Shown piece by piece: positions 7,504-15,304 of a stretch of DNA of 36,508 nt (position 1 is its first letter; every line of letters starts with the position of its first letter). The notes beneath the pieces are model-generated. The model was not told the DNA's origin. It made no database searches and saw nothing but the letters and a program-made list of their open reading frames with translations. Origin of the DNA: Pseudomonas sp. RGM2987 (GTDB taxonomy: Bacteria; Pseudomonadota; Gammaproteobacteria; Pseudomonadales; Pseudomonadaceae); contig NZ_JALJDX010000169.1 in assembly GCF_022952855.1 (NCBI RefSeq), positions 1 through 36,508 of the forward strand. Reading direction: 5' to 3'. The translations under genes were made by a program, and so were the position numbers.

Positions 7504-8817
7504 ATGAACGCCCGTGTTCAGCAACCGGTCCCGAGCCACGCGCACGCCGCCTCTTATTACGCCGCCAGCAGCCTGCCGCAACCGGACCATCCGCTGCTGC
7601 AAGGCGAGCTGGTGGCGGATGTCTGCGTGGTCGGGGGCGGGTTTTCCGGGCTGAACACGGCGATCGAGCTGGCCGAACGCGGCATGAGTGTAGTGTTGCT
7701 GGAAGCCCACAAAATCGGCTGGGGCGCCAGCGGGCGCAACGGCGGCCAGTTGATTCGCGGTGTCGGCCATGGTCTCGATCAGTTCGCCTCGGTGATCGGC
7801 GCCGACGGCGTACGTCAGATGAAGCTCATGGGGCTTGAAGCGGTGGAAATCGTCCGACAACGGGTCGAGCGTTTTCAGATCCCTTGCGATCTCACCTGGG
7901 GCTATTGCGACCTCGCCAACAAACCTGCCGACCTGGAAGGCTTTGCCGAAGACGCCGAGGAGCTGCGTAGCCTGGGTTATTGCCATCCCACCCGGCTGCT
8001 GCAAGCCCACGAGATGCACAGCGTGGTGGGTTCGGACCGCTACGTCGGTGGTTTGATCGACATGGGCTCGGGGCATCTGCACCCACTGAACCTGGCGCTG
8101 GGGGAAGCCGCCGCTGCGCAACAAATGGGGGTCAGGCTGTTCGAGCAGTCGGCGGTGACGCGCATTGATTACGGCCCGGAAGTGAAGGTGCATACGCAAC
8201 AAGGCTCGGTCCGCGTCAAGACGTTGGTGCTGGGCTGCAACGCTTATCTCAGTGGTCTGAATCCGGAACTCAGCGGCAAGGTATTGCCAGCCGGCAGCTA
8301 TATCATTGCGACCGAGCCCCTGAGCCCGGCGCAGGCCCAGGCCCTGTTGCCGCAGAACATGGCGGTCTGTGACCAGCGGGTGGCGCTGGATTACTACCGG
8401 CTATCGGCGGATCGCCGGCTGTTGTTCGGGGGTGCCTGTCACTACTCCGGCCGCGACCCGCAGGACATCGGCGCTTATATGCGACCGAAGATGCGCAAGG
8501 TCTTCCCGCAACTGGCAGACGTGAAAATCGATTATCAATGGGGCGGGATGATCGGGATCGGTGCCAATCGCCTGCCGCAGATCGGCCGGCTCAAGGACCA
8601 GCCCAATGTGTATTACGCCCAGGCCTATTCCGGCCATGGCGTGAACGCCACGCACCTGGCCGGCAGACTATTGGCCGAAGCCATCAGCGGGCAGCACAGT
8701 GGCGGCTTTGATCTGTTCGCCCGGGTGCCGCACATGACATTCCCTGGCGGCAAGCACCTGCGCTCGCCGCTGTTGGCGCTGGGGATGTTGTGGCATCGGT
8801 TGAAAGAGTTGGTTTGA
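7504..8817 (+). CDS. FAD-dependent oxidoreductase, gamma-glutamylpolyamine oxidase-like (PuuB/PauB type)
   Basis: A 437-residue flavoprotein of the DAO family. The FAD-binding motif VVGGGFSGLNTAIELAERG is at about 42-60 with the ribose-binding Glu in VVLLEAHKIG, followed by GWGASGRNGGQL, typical of PuuB/OrdL-like oxidases. The C-terminal part has GMIGIGANRLPQIG and YSGHGVNATHLAGRLLAEAISG. The family oxidises gamma-glutamyl-putrescine or related amines to aldehydes, which the aldehyde dehydrogenase at 12868 could use. In P. aeruginosa I recall the equivalent position holding pauB4, but several paralogues exist, so no symbol is given. AGGA lies about ten bases before the ATG. Confidence 0.85.
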   Translation: MNARVQQPVPSHAHAASYYAASSLPQPDHPLLQGELVADVCVVGGGFSGLNTAIELAERGMSVVLLEAHKIGWGASGRNGGQLIRGVGHGLDQFASVIGADGVRQMKLMGLEAVEIVRQRVERFQIPCDLTWGYCDLANKPADLEGFAEDAEELRSLGYCHPTRLLQAHEMHSVVGSDRYVGGLIDMGSGHLHPLNLALGEAAAAQQMGVRLFEQSAVTRIDYGPEVKVHTQQGSVRVKTLVLGCNAYLSGLNPELSGKVLPAGSYIIATEPLSPAQAQALLPQNMAVCDQRVALDYYRLSADRRLLFGGACHYSGRDPQDIGAYMRPKMRKVFPQLADVKIDYQWGGMIGIGANRLPQIGRLKDQPNVYYAQAYSGHGVNATHLAGRLLAEAISGQHSGGFDLFARVPHMTFPGGKHLRSPLLALGMLWHRLKELV

Positions 8818-8840
8818 TCCAGATGACTGATGTTGTTTTT

Positions 8841-8963
8841 TGTGGCGAGGGGATTCATCCCCGCTGGCCTGCGAAGCAGGCCCAAAGCTGGATGCCTGAC
8901 ACACCGCATCTCAGGTTTTAGGGACGCTTCGCGTCCCAACGGGGATAAATCCCCTCGCCACAG
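8841..8963. repeat. REP doublet of the GGGGATT class
   Basis: TGTGGCGAGGGGATTCATCC at the left end is mirrored by GGATAAATCCCCTCGCCACA at the right, with internal smaller dyads (GCCTGCGAAGCAGGC and GGGACGCTTCGCGTCCC). This is a different arm sequence from the other doublets here. It lies between convergent gene ends. Confidence 0.88.
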
Positions 8964-8990
8964 GGGTTTGTGCTCAATTTGACTGACGCT

Positions 8991-9236
8991 TCACAACCGC
9001 CAGAACGGCTTGACCCCCTCCTCCCGCGCCTGCTCCCGACTCAGCCCGATGTCATGCAACTGTTCGGGAGTCAGCTCCAACAAGGCCTTGCGTGTATGCA
9101 GACGATGCCAGAACAGGCCCCAGCGACTCTGGCAGGCAGGCGCGTTGCGCAGTGTCGCGCTGCGCAGCTCCTTTTCCTGTCCCGCTGCCAGTTCCTGGCT
9201 GTGTAACGTCAGCCGCACATCGCTCAAGCCGTTCAT
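8991..9236 (-). CDS. DUF1127 domain small protein
   Basis: An 81-residue protein whose C-terminal 40 residues carry the DUF1127 signature (LLELTPEQLHDIGLSREQAR, ending KPFWRL). Small DUF1127 proteins in proteobacteria are Arg-rich and have been linked to RNA or phosphate metabolism, but no function can be assigned here. AGGAG lies eight bases before the ATG at 9234-9236, supporting a real gene. It is divergent from the MocR-type gene and shares a 177-bp control region containing paired direct repeats, so it may be the MocR target. Confidence 0.82.
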   Translation of the reverse strand: MNGLSDVRLTLHSQELAAGQEKELRSATLRNAPACQSRWGLFWHRLHTRKALLELTPEQLHDIGLSREQAREEGVKPFWRL

Positions 9237-9298
9237 TTTGATCGCTCCTGTTTACTTGGGTAGCCGGAGGTTTCATGATGCGCGGACGGCGAAAATCG

Positions 9299-9337
9299 AT
9301 ACAGATTCAACCTGAATCTTTTATATACATACAGATT
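9299..9337. promoter_or_regulatory. Candidate MocR operator: two direct repeats ATACAGATT plus a dyad
   Basis: ATACAGATT occurs at 9299-9307 and exactly 30 bp later at 9329-9337. Between them AGATTCA-ACC-TGAATCT (9303-9319) is a perfect dyad overlapping the first copy. A shorter inverted copy, ATACAG, appears on the minus strand at 9376-9381. MocR regulators such as GabR bind spaced direct repeats, so this pair between the DUF1127 gene and the MocR gene is a natural operator. Also note the TATATA run between the copies. Confidence 0.55.
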
Positions 9338-9413
9338 GACGATTTATGCGACTGAATTGCCATTTTCCGACCCAACTGTATGGGTCGCATGTTCCACTAC
9401 ACCGGAGCGCAGC

Positions 9414-10847
9414 ATGACCCTCTACGTGAACCTCGCAGAATTGCTCGGCACCCGCATCGAACAGGGCTTCTACCGCCCCGGTGATCGACTGCCGTCGGTG
9501 CGCGCGCTCAGCACGGAACATGGGGTCAGCCTGAGTACGGTGCAGCAGGCCTACCGCGTCCTGGAGGACAGCGGGCTGGCGATGCCGAAACCCAAGTCCG
9601 GCTACTTCGTCCCGCCCAGCCGCGAGCTGCCAGACCTTCCGGTGGTGGGCCGCCCGGCCCAACGACCTGTGGATATCTCCCAATGGGACCAGGTGCTGGA
9701 GCTGATACGCGCGGTGCCGCGCAAGGACGTGGTGCAGTTGGGACGCGGCATGCCGGACATCAATTCGCCGACCATGAAGCCACTGCTGCGCAGCTTGGCG
9801 CAGATCAGCCGTCGACAAGACATGCCAGGCCTGTATTACGACAACATCTACGGCAACCTCGCCTTGCGCGAACAGATCGCCCGGCTGTCACTGGACTCCG
9901 GCTGCCAGTTCGGCCCCGGCGACCTGATCGTTACCACGGGCTGTCACGAGGCGTTGTCGGTGAGCATCCGCGCCACTTGCGAGCAGGGCGATATCGTCGC
10001 GGTGGACTCCCCCAGCTTTCACGGGGCGATGCAAACTCTCAAGGGCCTGGGCATGAAGGCCCTGGAGATTCCTACCGACCCGCTGACGGGCATCAGCCTG
10101 GAGGCGCTTGAACTGGCATTGGAGCAATGGCCAATCAAGGCCATACAGTTAACGCCCAGTTGCAATAACCCGCTGGGCTACATCATGCCCGAAGCCAATA
10201 AGCGCGCGCTGTTGACCCTGGCCCAGCGCTTCGACGTGGCAATTATCGAAGATGATGTGTATGGGGAATTGGCCTACACCTACCCGCGACCGCGCACCAT
10301 CAAGTCCTTCGATGAAGACGGCCGCGTCCTGCTCTGCAGTTCGTTTTCCAAGACCCTGGCACCCGGCCTGCGGATCGGCTGGGTCGCCCCGGGCCGATAC
10401 CTGGAACGGGTGCTGCACATGAAATACATCAGCACCGGCTCCACCGCGCCGCAACCGCAGATCGCCATCGCCGAATTTCTAAAAGGTGGGCATTTCGAAC
10501 CGCATTTACGGCGGATGCGCACGCAATACCAGCGCAATCGTGACGTAATGATCGATTGGGTCAGTCGCTATTTCCCCCACGGCACCCGCGCCAGTCGCCC
10601 GCGAGGCAGCTTCATGCTGTGGGTCGAACTGCCCGACGGCTTCGATACGCTCAAGCTCAATCGCGTGTTGCTCGATCAAGGCGTACAAGTCGCCGTCGGC
10701 AGCATTTTTTCGGCCTCGGGCAAATATCGCAATTGTCTGCGGATGAACTACGCTGCCAAGCCGACACCCCAGATCGAAGAGGCGGTGCGCAAGGTGGGCG
10801 CCGCCGCCATCGCACTGTTGAACGAAACCCAGCGCGACGTCGTCTGA
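9414..10847 (+). CDS. MocR-type regulator (GntR helix-turn-helix fused to aminotransferase)
   Basis: A 477-residue MocR/GabR-type protein. Residues 5-70 are a GntR winged helix-turn-helix (GFYRPGDRLPSVRALSTEHG, SLSTVQQAYRVLEDSGLA); from about residue 110 a fold-type I aminotransferase domain follows. SSFSKTLAPGLRIGWV carries the predicted PLP lysine K313, and SCNNPLGYIM the Asn of the PLP site. The family senses PLP or PLP-amino acid adducts. Start: ATG at 9414 with GGAG six bases upstream is preferred over the longer frame from 9336, which would begin inside the candidate operator. The downstream phospholipase D gene begins 61 bases later on the same strand. Target unknown; autoregulation and the DUF1127 gene are candidates. 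Confidence 0.9.
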   Translation: MTLYVNLAELLGTRIEQGFYRPGDRLPSVRALSTEHGVSLSTVQQAYRVLEDSGLAMPKPKSGYFVPPSRELPDLPVVGRPAQRPVDISQWDQVLELIRAVPRKDVVQLGRGMPDINSPTMKPLLRSLAQISRRQDMPGLYYDNIYGNLALREQIARLSLDSGCQFGPGDLIVTTGCHEALSVSIRATCEQGDIVAVDSPSFHGAMQTLKGLGMKALEIPTDPLTGISLEALELALEQWPIKAIQLTPSCNNPLGYIMPEANKRALLTLAQRFDVAIIEDDVYGELAYTYPRPRTIKSFDEDGRVLLCSSFSKTLAPGLRIGWVAPGRYLERVLHMKYISTGSTAPQPQIAIAEFLKGGHFEPHLRRMRTQYQRNRDVMIDWVSRYFPHGTRASRPRGSFMLWVELPDGFDTLKLNRVLLDQGVQVAVGSIFSASGKYRNCLRMNYAAKPTPQIEEAVRKVGAAAIALLNETQRDVV

Positions 10848-10908
10848 ACCTTACGCAGGGAAGCAGCAGCCAATAACCGATCAACGCAAACAAGCGGAAC
10901 GATCCTAC

Positions 10909-12474
10909 GTGAGATCCAGACCCATCCTGCCTGCGCTACTGCTGGTCGCCTCGCTACTGGGGGGGTGCGCCAGCCTTGATGTCACTCGCGAGCCTTCCCA
11001 GGCACTGCCGGCCAGCGAATCGGCATTCGGCCGATCGGTCCAGGCCCAGGCCGCAACCCATGAAGGGCGCTCGGGCTTTCGGTTGCTTTCCGACAGCACC
11101 GAGGCCTTCACCGCCCGGGCCGAGCTGATCCGCCACGCCCAACGCAGCCTGGATCTTCAGTACTACATCGTGCATGACGGCATCAGCACACGAATGCTGG
11201 TGGATGAACTACTCAAGGCCGCCGACCGTGGCGTGCGCGTGCGGATCCTGCTGGACGACACCACCAGCGATGGACAGGAAGAGACCATCGCAACCCTCGG
11301 CGCCCACCCCAACATTCAGATACGCCTGTTCAATCCACTGCACCTGGGCCGCGCCACCGGCGTGACCCGCAGCCTCGGGCGGCTGTTCAACCTGTCGCTG
11401 CAACATCGGCGGATGCACAACAAGCTATGGCTGGCGGACAACAGCATGGCGATCGTTGGCGGACGCAACCTGGGCGACGAGTATTTCGACGCCGAACCCA
11501 ACCTGAACTTCACTGACATCGACCTGCTCAGCGTCGGGCCGGTGGCCGAACAGCTGGGCCACGGCTTCGACCAGTACTGGAACAGCGCCCTGAGCAAGCC
11601 GGTCGAGCAGTTCCTGTCCCATCGCCCGACACCCAAGGACCTGGCCGACAGCCGCCTGCGCCTGCAGCAGTCCCTGGAGCAGACCCACAAGGAAAACCAG
11701 GCGCTCTACCGGCAGTTGACCACCTACCGGACCCAACCGCGCCTGGATATCTGGCGCAGCCAGCTGATCTGGGCCTGGAACAAGGCGATGTGGGACGCCC
11801 CCAGCAAAGTCTTGAGCAAAGACGAGCCGGACCCGCAATTGCTGCTGACCACCCAACTGGCACCGGAGCTGACAGGCGTCAGCAAAGAGCTGATCCTGAT
11901 TTCCGCCTACTTCGTTCCCGGCCAGCCGGGCCTGGTGTACCTGACCAGCCGCGCCGATGCCGGGGTTTCGGTGAGTCTGCTGACCAACTCCCTGGAAGCC
12001 ACCGATGTGCCGGCGGTGCATGGCGGCTACACGCCGTATCGCAAGGCCCTGCTGGAGCATGGCGTCCGGCTGTATGAATTGCGGCGCCAACCGGGGGACA
12101 AAGGCAGCAGCCCGCACCTGTTCTACAGCAAGTCCTACGGTGAGTCGGACTCCAGCCTGCACAGCAAGGCGATCATTTTTGACCAGCAGAAATCATTCAT
12201 CGGCTCGTTCAACTTCGACCCACGCTCGGTACTGTGGAACACCGAAGTCGGCGTGCTGGTGGATAGCCCTGAACTCGCCGGGCAGGTGCGTGAACTGGCC
12301 TTGCAAGGCATGGCGCCGGCGCTGAGCTATCAGGCCAGGCTGGAAGATGGAAAACTGGTCTGGACCACCGAGGACAACGGCAAACAACACCAACTGGACC
12401 GCGAGCCGGGTAGCTGGTGGCGCCGGTTCAACGCCTGGTTTGCCACGACAATCGGGTTGGAGCGGATGTTGTAG
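10909..12474 (+). CDS. Phospholipase D family lipoprotein (cardiolipin synthase-like)
   Basis: A 521-residue PLD-superfamily protein with two HKD motifs: HNK at 170-172 (HNKLWLADNSMAIVGGRN) and HSK at 418-420 (HSKAIIFDQQKSFIGSFNFD). Both are complete, so an active phosphodiesterase or transphosphatidylase is expected. The N terminus is a lipoprotein signal with lipobox LLGGC (C20), placing it on the periplasmic side of a membrane, unlike classical integral-membrane cardiolipin synthases. ClsC/YmdC-like proteins have a similar layout. Start is GTG at 10909, with GGA about ten bases upstream; the signal peptide begins directly after it. Substrate not known. Possibly co-transcribed with the MocR gene; no terminator is visible between them. 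Confidence 0.87.
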   Translation: MRSRPILPALLLVASLLGGCASLDVTREPSQALPASESAFGRSVQAQAATHEGRSGFRLLSDSTEAFTARAELIRHAQRSLDLQYYIVHDGISTRMLVDELLKAADRGVRVRILLDDTTSDGQEETIATLGAHPNIQIRLFNPLHLGRATGVTRSLGRLFNLSLQHRRMHNKLWLADNSMAIVGGRNLGDEYFDAEPNLNFTDIDLLSVGPVAEQLGHGFDQYWNSALSKPVEQFLSHRPTPKDLADSRLRLQQSLEQTHKENQALYRQLTTYRTQPRLDIWRSQLIWAWNKAMWDAPSKVLSKDEPDPQLLLTTQLAPELTGVSKELILISAYFVPGQPGLVYLTSRADAGVSVSLLTNSLEATDVPAVHGGYTPYRKALLEHGVRLYELRRQPGDKGSSPHLFYSKSYGESDSSLHSKAIIFDQQKSFIGSFNFDPRSVLWNTEVGVLVDSPELAGQVRELALQGMAPALSYQARLEDGKLVWTTEDNGKQHQLDREPGSWWRRFNAWFATTIGLERML

Positions 12475-12506
12475 CCCTGCGAACCTGTTGAAGATGAACA
12501 CATCCC

Positions 12507-12595
12507 GTGGCGAGGGAGCTTGCTCCCGCCGGGCTGCGAAACGGCCTTTTTTTGAGCGCTGCGCACTCAAGCGGGAGCAAGCTCCCTCGCCACAG
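12507..12595. repeat. REP doublet of the GAGGGAGC class
   Basis: GTGGCGAGGGAGCTTGCTCC is mirrored by GGAGCAAGCTCCCTCGCCAC at the right end, with smaller internal dyads. It follows the phospholipase D gene and borders the MFS remnant on its left. Confidence 0.9.
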
Positions 12596-12624
12596 GATTT
12601 CGGTGATTCAGGCAGGCTGCCCGC

Positions 12625-12750
12625 TCGCGCCGCCAACGGACCGATCAGGCAACCGATTCCCCATAATTGCGCGATGTGAGCGTTGGCCCGCACCAGCGCA
12701 TCGTCGCGGTAGCGCTCGCCGATCAGAATCAACGACAAGGCATCACTCAA
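12625..12750 (-). pseudogene. Remnant of an MFS transporter gene, about 42 codons
   Basis: The minus strand reads a peptide including LSLILIGERYRDDALVRANA followed by HIAQLWGIGCLIGPLAAR. The GER...LV.ANA.....WG.G.L.GP pattern is typical of late transmembrane segments of YcaD-like major facilitator transporters. Nothing else of a roughly 400-residue transporter survives. The piece is bounded on both sides by REP doublets. I recall a probable MFS gene (PA5311) at this position next to kauB in P. aeruginosa, which fits a deleted orthologue. It has no start or stop of its own. Confident that it is decayed coding DNA, less so of the exact family. Confidence 0.62.
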
Positions 12751-12755
12751 AACAA

Positions 12756-12846
12756 TGTGGGAGCGAGCCTGCTCGCGATGGCGGGGCAACATTCAACACA
12801 GGTGTCGACTGTCATACCGCTATCGCGAGCAGGCTCACTCCCACAA
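12756..12846. repeat. REP doublet
   Basis: TGTGGGAGCGAGCCTGCTCG and CGAGCAGGCTCACTCCCACA form the two arms around about 45 bases. One arm has a C-to-A change against perfect pairing. It borders the MFS remnant on the right and follows the aldehyde dehydrogenase stop. Confidence 0.88.
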
Positions 12847-12867
12847 GGGCAAGAACCGGCTAGGTTT

Positions 12868-14361
12868 TTACAGCTTGATCCAGGTCGCCTTCAGCTCAGT
12901 GTACTTGTCGAATGCGTGCAGCGACTTGTCGCGGCCGTTGCCCGATTGCTTGAAGCCACCGAACGGTGCGGTCATGTCGCCGCCGTCGTATTGGTTGACC
13001 CATACGCTGCCCGCACGCAAGGCCTTGGCGGTGAGGTGGGCCTTGGAGATGTCCCGGGTCCATACCGCTGCGGCCAGACCGTAGGGCGTGTCGTTGGCGA
13101 TCTCGATGGCTTCTTCGGCGGTGTCGAAGGTGATGACCGACAACACCGGGCCGAAAATCTCTTCCTGGGCGATTTTCATGGCGTTGCTCACGCCGTCGAA
13201 GATCGTCGGCTCGACATAGGTGCCGCCGGTTTCCTCGAGGATCCGCTTGCCGCCTACCACCAACCTGGCGCCGTCGCTGTGACCGGCCTCGATGTAGGAG
13301 AGCACGGTGTTCATCTGCTGCGTATCCACCAGGGCGCCGACGTTGGTCGCCGGATCCAGCGGGTTACCCGGCTTCCAGCCCTTGAGGGCTTCAATCACCA
13401 GCGGCAGGAAGGTGTCCTTGATCGAGCGCTCCACCAACAGCCGCGAACCGGCCGTGCACACCTCACCCTGGTTGAAGGCGATAGCGCTGGCGGCCGATTC
13501 AGCGGCGGCCTGCAGGTCCGGCGCGTCGGCGAACACGATGTTCGGACTCTTACCACCCGCCTCCAGCCAGACGCGTTTCATGTTGGACTCGCCGGAGTAC
13601 ACCATCAACTGCTTGGCAATCTTGGTCGAACCGGTGAACACCAGCGTATCCACGTCCATGTGCAGGCCCAGGGCCTTGCCGACGGTATGACCGTAGCCGG
13701 GCAACACGTTGAGCACGCCTTTGGGGATTCCGGCCTCGACCGCCAGGGCAGCGATACGGATGGCGGTCAGCGGGGATTTTTCCGACGGCTTGAGCACCAC
13801 CGAGTTACCGGTGGACAGCGCCGGGCCGAGTTTCCAGCATGCCATCATCAACGGGAAGTTCCACGGCACGATCGCGCCCACGACGCCCACTGGCTCACGG
13901 GTCACCAGGCCCAGTTGATCGTGCGGGGTGGCGGCCACTTCGTCATAAATCTTGTCGATGGCCTCGCCGCTCCAGCTCAATGCCTGGGCCGCACCAGGAA
14001 CGTCAATGTACAGGGAGTCGCTGATCGGCTTGCCCATGTCGAGGGTTTCGAGCAGGGCCAGTTCTTCGGCGTGCTGCTTGAGCAGGCCGGCGAAACGAAT
14101 CATGGTGGCTTTGCGCTTGCTGGGCGCCAGGCGTGACCAGACGCCGGAATTGAAAGTGGCGCGGGCGCTCTCGACGGCACGTTGGGCATCGGCAACGTCG
14201 CAACTGGCGATCTTGCCCAGCAGCCGACCATCGACCGGGCTTATGCAATCGAAGGTTTCGCCAGACACCGCATCGGTGTATTCGCCGTTGATGAAGGCGC
14301 GGCCTTCGATCTTCAGCTCGCGGGCGCGTTGCTCCCAGTTGGCACGAGTCAGGGTGGTCAT
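12868..14361 (-). CDS. pauC: NAD(P)-dependent aldehyde dehydrogenase of the PuuC/KauB/PauC type
   Basis: A 497-residue aldehyde dehydrogenase that should oxidise gamma-glutamyl-gamma-aminobutyraldehyde or related amino-aldehydes (for example 4-guanidinobutyraldehyde) in polyamine or arginine breakdown. Active-site residues are all present: N168 in PWNFPLMMACWKLGPAL, K191 (VVLKPSEKSPLTA), E267 in LEAGGKSPN, and nucleophile C302 in NQGEVCTAGSR. Length and the start MTTLTRANWEQRA fit PuuC/KauB. The start at 14359-14361 has GAGGAGG upstream. In other pseudomonads an aminotransferase gene (gabT/spuC-like) is often near; here only a divergent cupin gene is found. A PuuR-like dyad at 14540-14557 could place it under PauR. 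Confidence 0.88.
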   Translation of the reverse strand: MTTLTRANWEQRARELKIEGRAFINGEYTDAVSGETFDCISPVDGRLLGKIASCDVADAQRAVESARATFNSGVWSRLAPSKRKATMIRFAGLLKQHAEELALLETLDMGKPISDSLYIDVPGAAQALSWSGEAIDKIYDEVAATPHDQLGLVTREPVGVVGAIVPWNFPLMMACWKLGPALSTGNSVVLKPSEKSPLTAIRIAALAVEAGIPKGVLNVLPGYGHTVGKALGLHMDVDTLVFTGSTKIAKQLMVYSGESNMKRVWLEAGGKSPNIVFADAPDLQAAAESAASAIAFNQGEVCTAGSRLLVERSIKDTFLPLVIEALKGWKPGNPLDPATNVGALVDTQQMNTVLSYIEAGHSDGARLVVGGKRILEETGGTYVEPTIFDGVSNAMKIAQEEIFGPVLSVITFDTAEEAIEIANDTPYGLAAAVWTRDISKAHLTAKALRAGSVWVNQYDGGDMTAPFGGFKQSGNGRDKSLHAFDKYTELKATWIKL

Positions 14362-14435
14362 GCGTGTGTCCTCCTCTTATTGAGTAAGAACGCCACGCAC
14401 CCGGTGCGTAGCGCTTTGAGAAATCTGCCCGGCCT

Positions 14436-14460
14436 GCCTGTTTCAGGCGCTGTTTCAGGC
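14436..14460. promoter_or_regulatory. Tandem CTGTTTCAGGC repeats upstream of the aldehyde dehydrogenase
   Basis: CTGTTTCAGGC occurs at 14438-14448 and again at 14450-14460, a period of 12 bp. The first copy is part of the dyad GCCTG-TTT-CAGGC. They lie 75-100 bases before the dehydrogenase start, a position suited to a regulator site. Confidence 0.4.
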
Positions 14461-14539
14461 ACGGGGCACCCGTCACCCTAAACCAGCGGCCGGTCATGTT
14501 TCAATATATTTGACACAAGGCCGGCAAACAGCCTTGCGA

Positions 14540-14557
14540 TGTTCGTTTTAATAAACA
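14540..14557. promoter_or_regulatory. Candidate PauR/PuuR operator
   Basis: TGTTCGTT-TT-AATAAACA is an imperfect palindrome with TGTTYRTT half-sites. Read on the minus strand its right part matches 10 of 15 bases of the E. coli PuuR site as I remember it (AAAATATAATGAACA), including the GAACA end. It lies between the divergent aldehyde dehydrogenase and cupin genes, 25 bp downstream of a perfect TTGACA on the plus strand (14510-14515). Confidence 0.42.
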
Positions 14558-14609
14558 TAGACTCTGGCTCTTCCAGCCATTCGCGCCGTCATTACCGGGG
14601 GATTACCGC

Positions 14610-14972
14610 ATGAGCATCCAGGACATCGTCGATTTCAGCCAGGCCATCACTGCCGCCGACCGCTATCGCCCGGATCCGGCCAAGGTACTCAAGGGCGACC
14701 CCGAACAAGCAGTGTTCAACCATTACAACAGCCCGTGCGGCCAAATGAATGCCGGGGTATGGGAAGGCGCTGTCGGCCAGTGGACAGTCAACTACACCGA
14801 GCATGAATACTGCGAAATCGTTCAGGGAGTTTCAGTGCTGCGGGACACCGATGGCAATGCCAAGACACTGCGGGCCGGCGACCGCTTCGTGATCCCGGCG
14901 GGCTTCAAGGGCACGTGGGAAGTACTGGAGCCGTGCCGCAAAATCTATGTGGTGTTTGAACAGAAGGCTTGA
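14610..14972 (+). CDS. Cupin domain protein of unknown function
   Basis: A 120-residue single-domain cupin (cupin_3/EutQ-like), with the barrel strands seen in WTVNYTEHEYCEIVQGVSVL and GDRFVIPAGFKGTWEVLEPC. E and H residues in TEHEYCE are candidate metal ligands. The start ATG at 14610 has GGGG about eight bases before it. It is divergent from the polyamine-type aldehyde dehydrogenase and shares its control region, so a minor role in amine metabolism is possible but not shown. No enzyme activity should be assumed. Confidence 0.8.
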   Translation: MSIQDIVDFSQAITAADRYRPDPAKVLKGDPEQAVFNHYNSPCGQMNAGVWEGAVGQWTVNYTEHEYCEIVQGVSVLRDTDGNAKTLRAGDRFVIPAGFKGTWEVLEPCRKIYVVFEQKA

Positions 14973-14991
14973 GTTTTCTGTCGTCGGGGCT

Positions 14992-15067
14992 GGCCTTATC
15001 GCGAGCAGGCTCGCTCCCACAGGGTTCTGTGGTGCCTTTGTGGGGGCGAGCCTGATCGCGATGAGGC
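14992..15067. repeat. REP doublet, short spacer
   Basis: Arms TATCGCGAGCAGGCTCGCTC and GGGCGAGCCTGATCGCGATG face each other around about 25 bases, with mismatches in the right arm. It lies between the cupin gene and the rpmG terminator. Confidence 0.85.
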
Positions 15068-15083
15068 CCCGAAAGCCAGCAAC

Positions 15084-15119
15084 AAAAAAGGCCCGTATCT
15101 CGCGATACGGGCCTTTTTT
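15084..15119 (-). terminator. Rho-independent terminator of rpmB-rpmG
   Basis: A perfect 10-bp stem GGCCCGTATC/GATACGGGCC with loop TCGC is flanked by six A and six T, so it is bidirectional. It lies 18 bases past the rpmG stop. The stem core GCCCGTATC is shared with the terminator at 24565-24599. Confidence 0.95.
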
Positions 15120-15137
15120 GTCAGATGGAAAAATCAA

Positions 15138-15293
15138 TTACTTGATTTTGCCTTCCTTGTAGATCACGTGCTTGCGAACAACCGGATCATATTTCTTGAT
15201 CTCGATTTTGTCCGGGGTAGTACGCTTGTTCTTGTCGGTAGTGTAGAAGTGACCAGTACCGGCGCTCGAGATCAAACGAATCAATTCACGCAT
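15138..15293 (-). CDS. rpmG: 50S ribosomal protein L33
   Basis: A 51-residue protein reading [20 protein letters not shown] at the start and [18 protein letters not shown] at the end, a clear bacterial L33. It lacks the CxxC pairs of zinc-type L33 proteins and so is the zinc-independent form. It starts at ATG 15291-15293, 11 bases after the rpmB stop, so the two are co-transcribed. The two subunits belong to the 50S particle. A strong terminator follows. Confidence 0.97.
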   Translation of the reverse strand: MRELIRLISSAGTGHFYTTDKNKRTTPDKIEIKKYDPVVRKHVIYKEGKIK

Positions 15294-15304
15294 GATTAGC
15301 TCCC

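Noticed and set aside
12507..12846. CRISPR-like array of inverted sequences
   Set aside because: The repeats are inverted REP doublets of different classes, not direct repeats with unique spacers.
12667..14136. 489-codon plus-strand open frame opposite the aldehyde dehydrogenase
   Set aside because: The minus strand encodes a complete enzyme with all active-site residues; the plus frame is a GC-driven shadow that also reads through a REP.
14565..14579. TGGCT-CTTCC-AGCCA as a sigma-54 promoter element
   Set aside because: It lacks the TTGC -12 element at the required spacing; only a small dyad.
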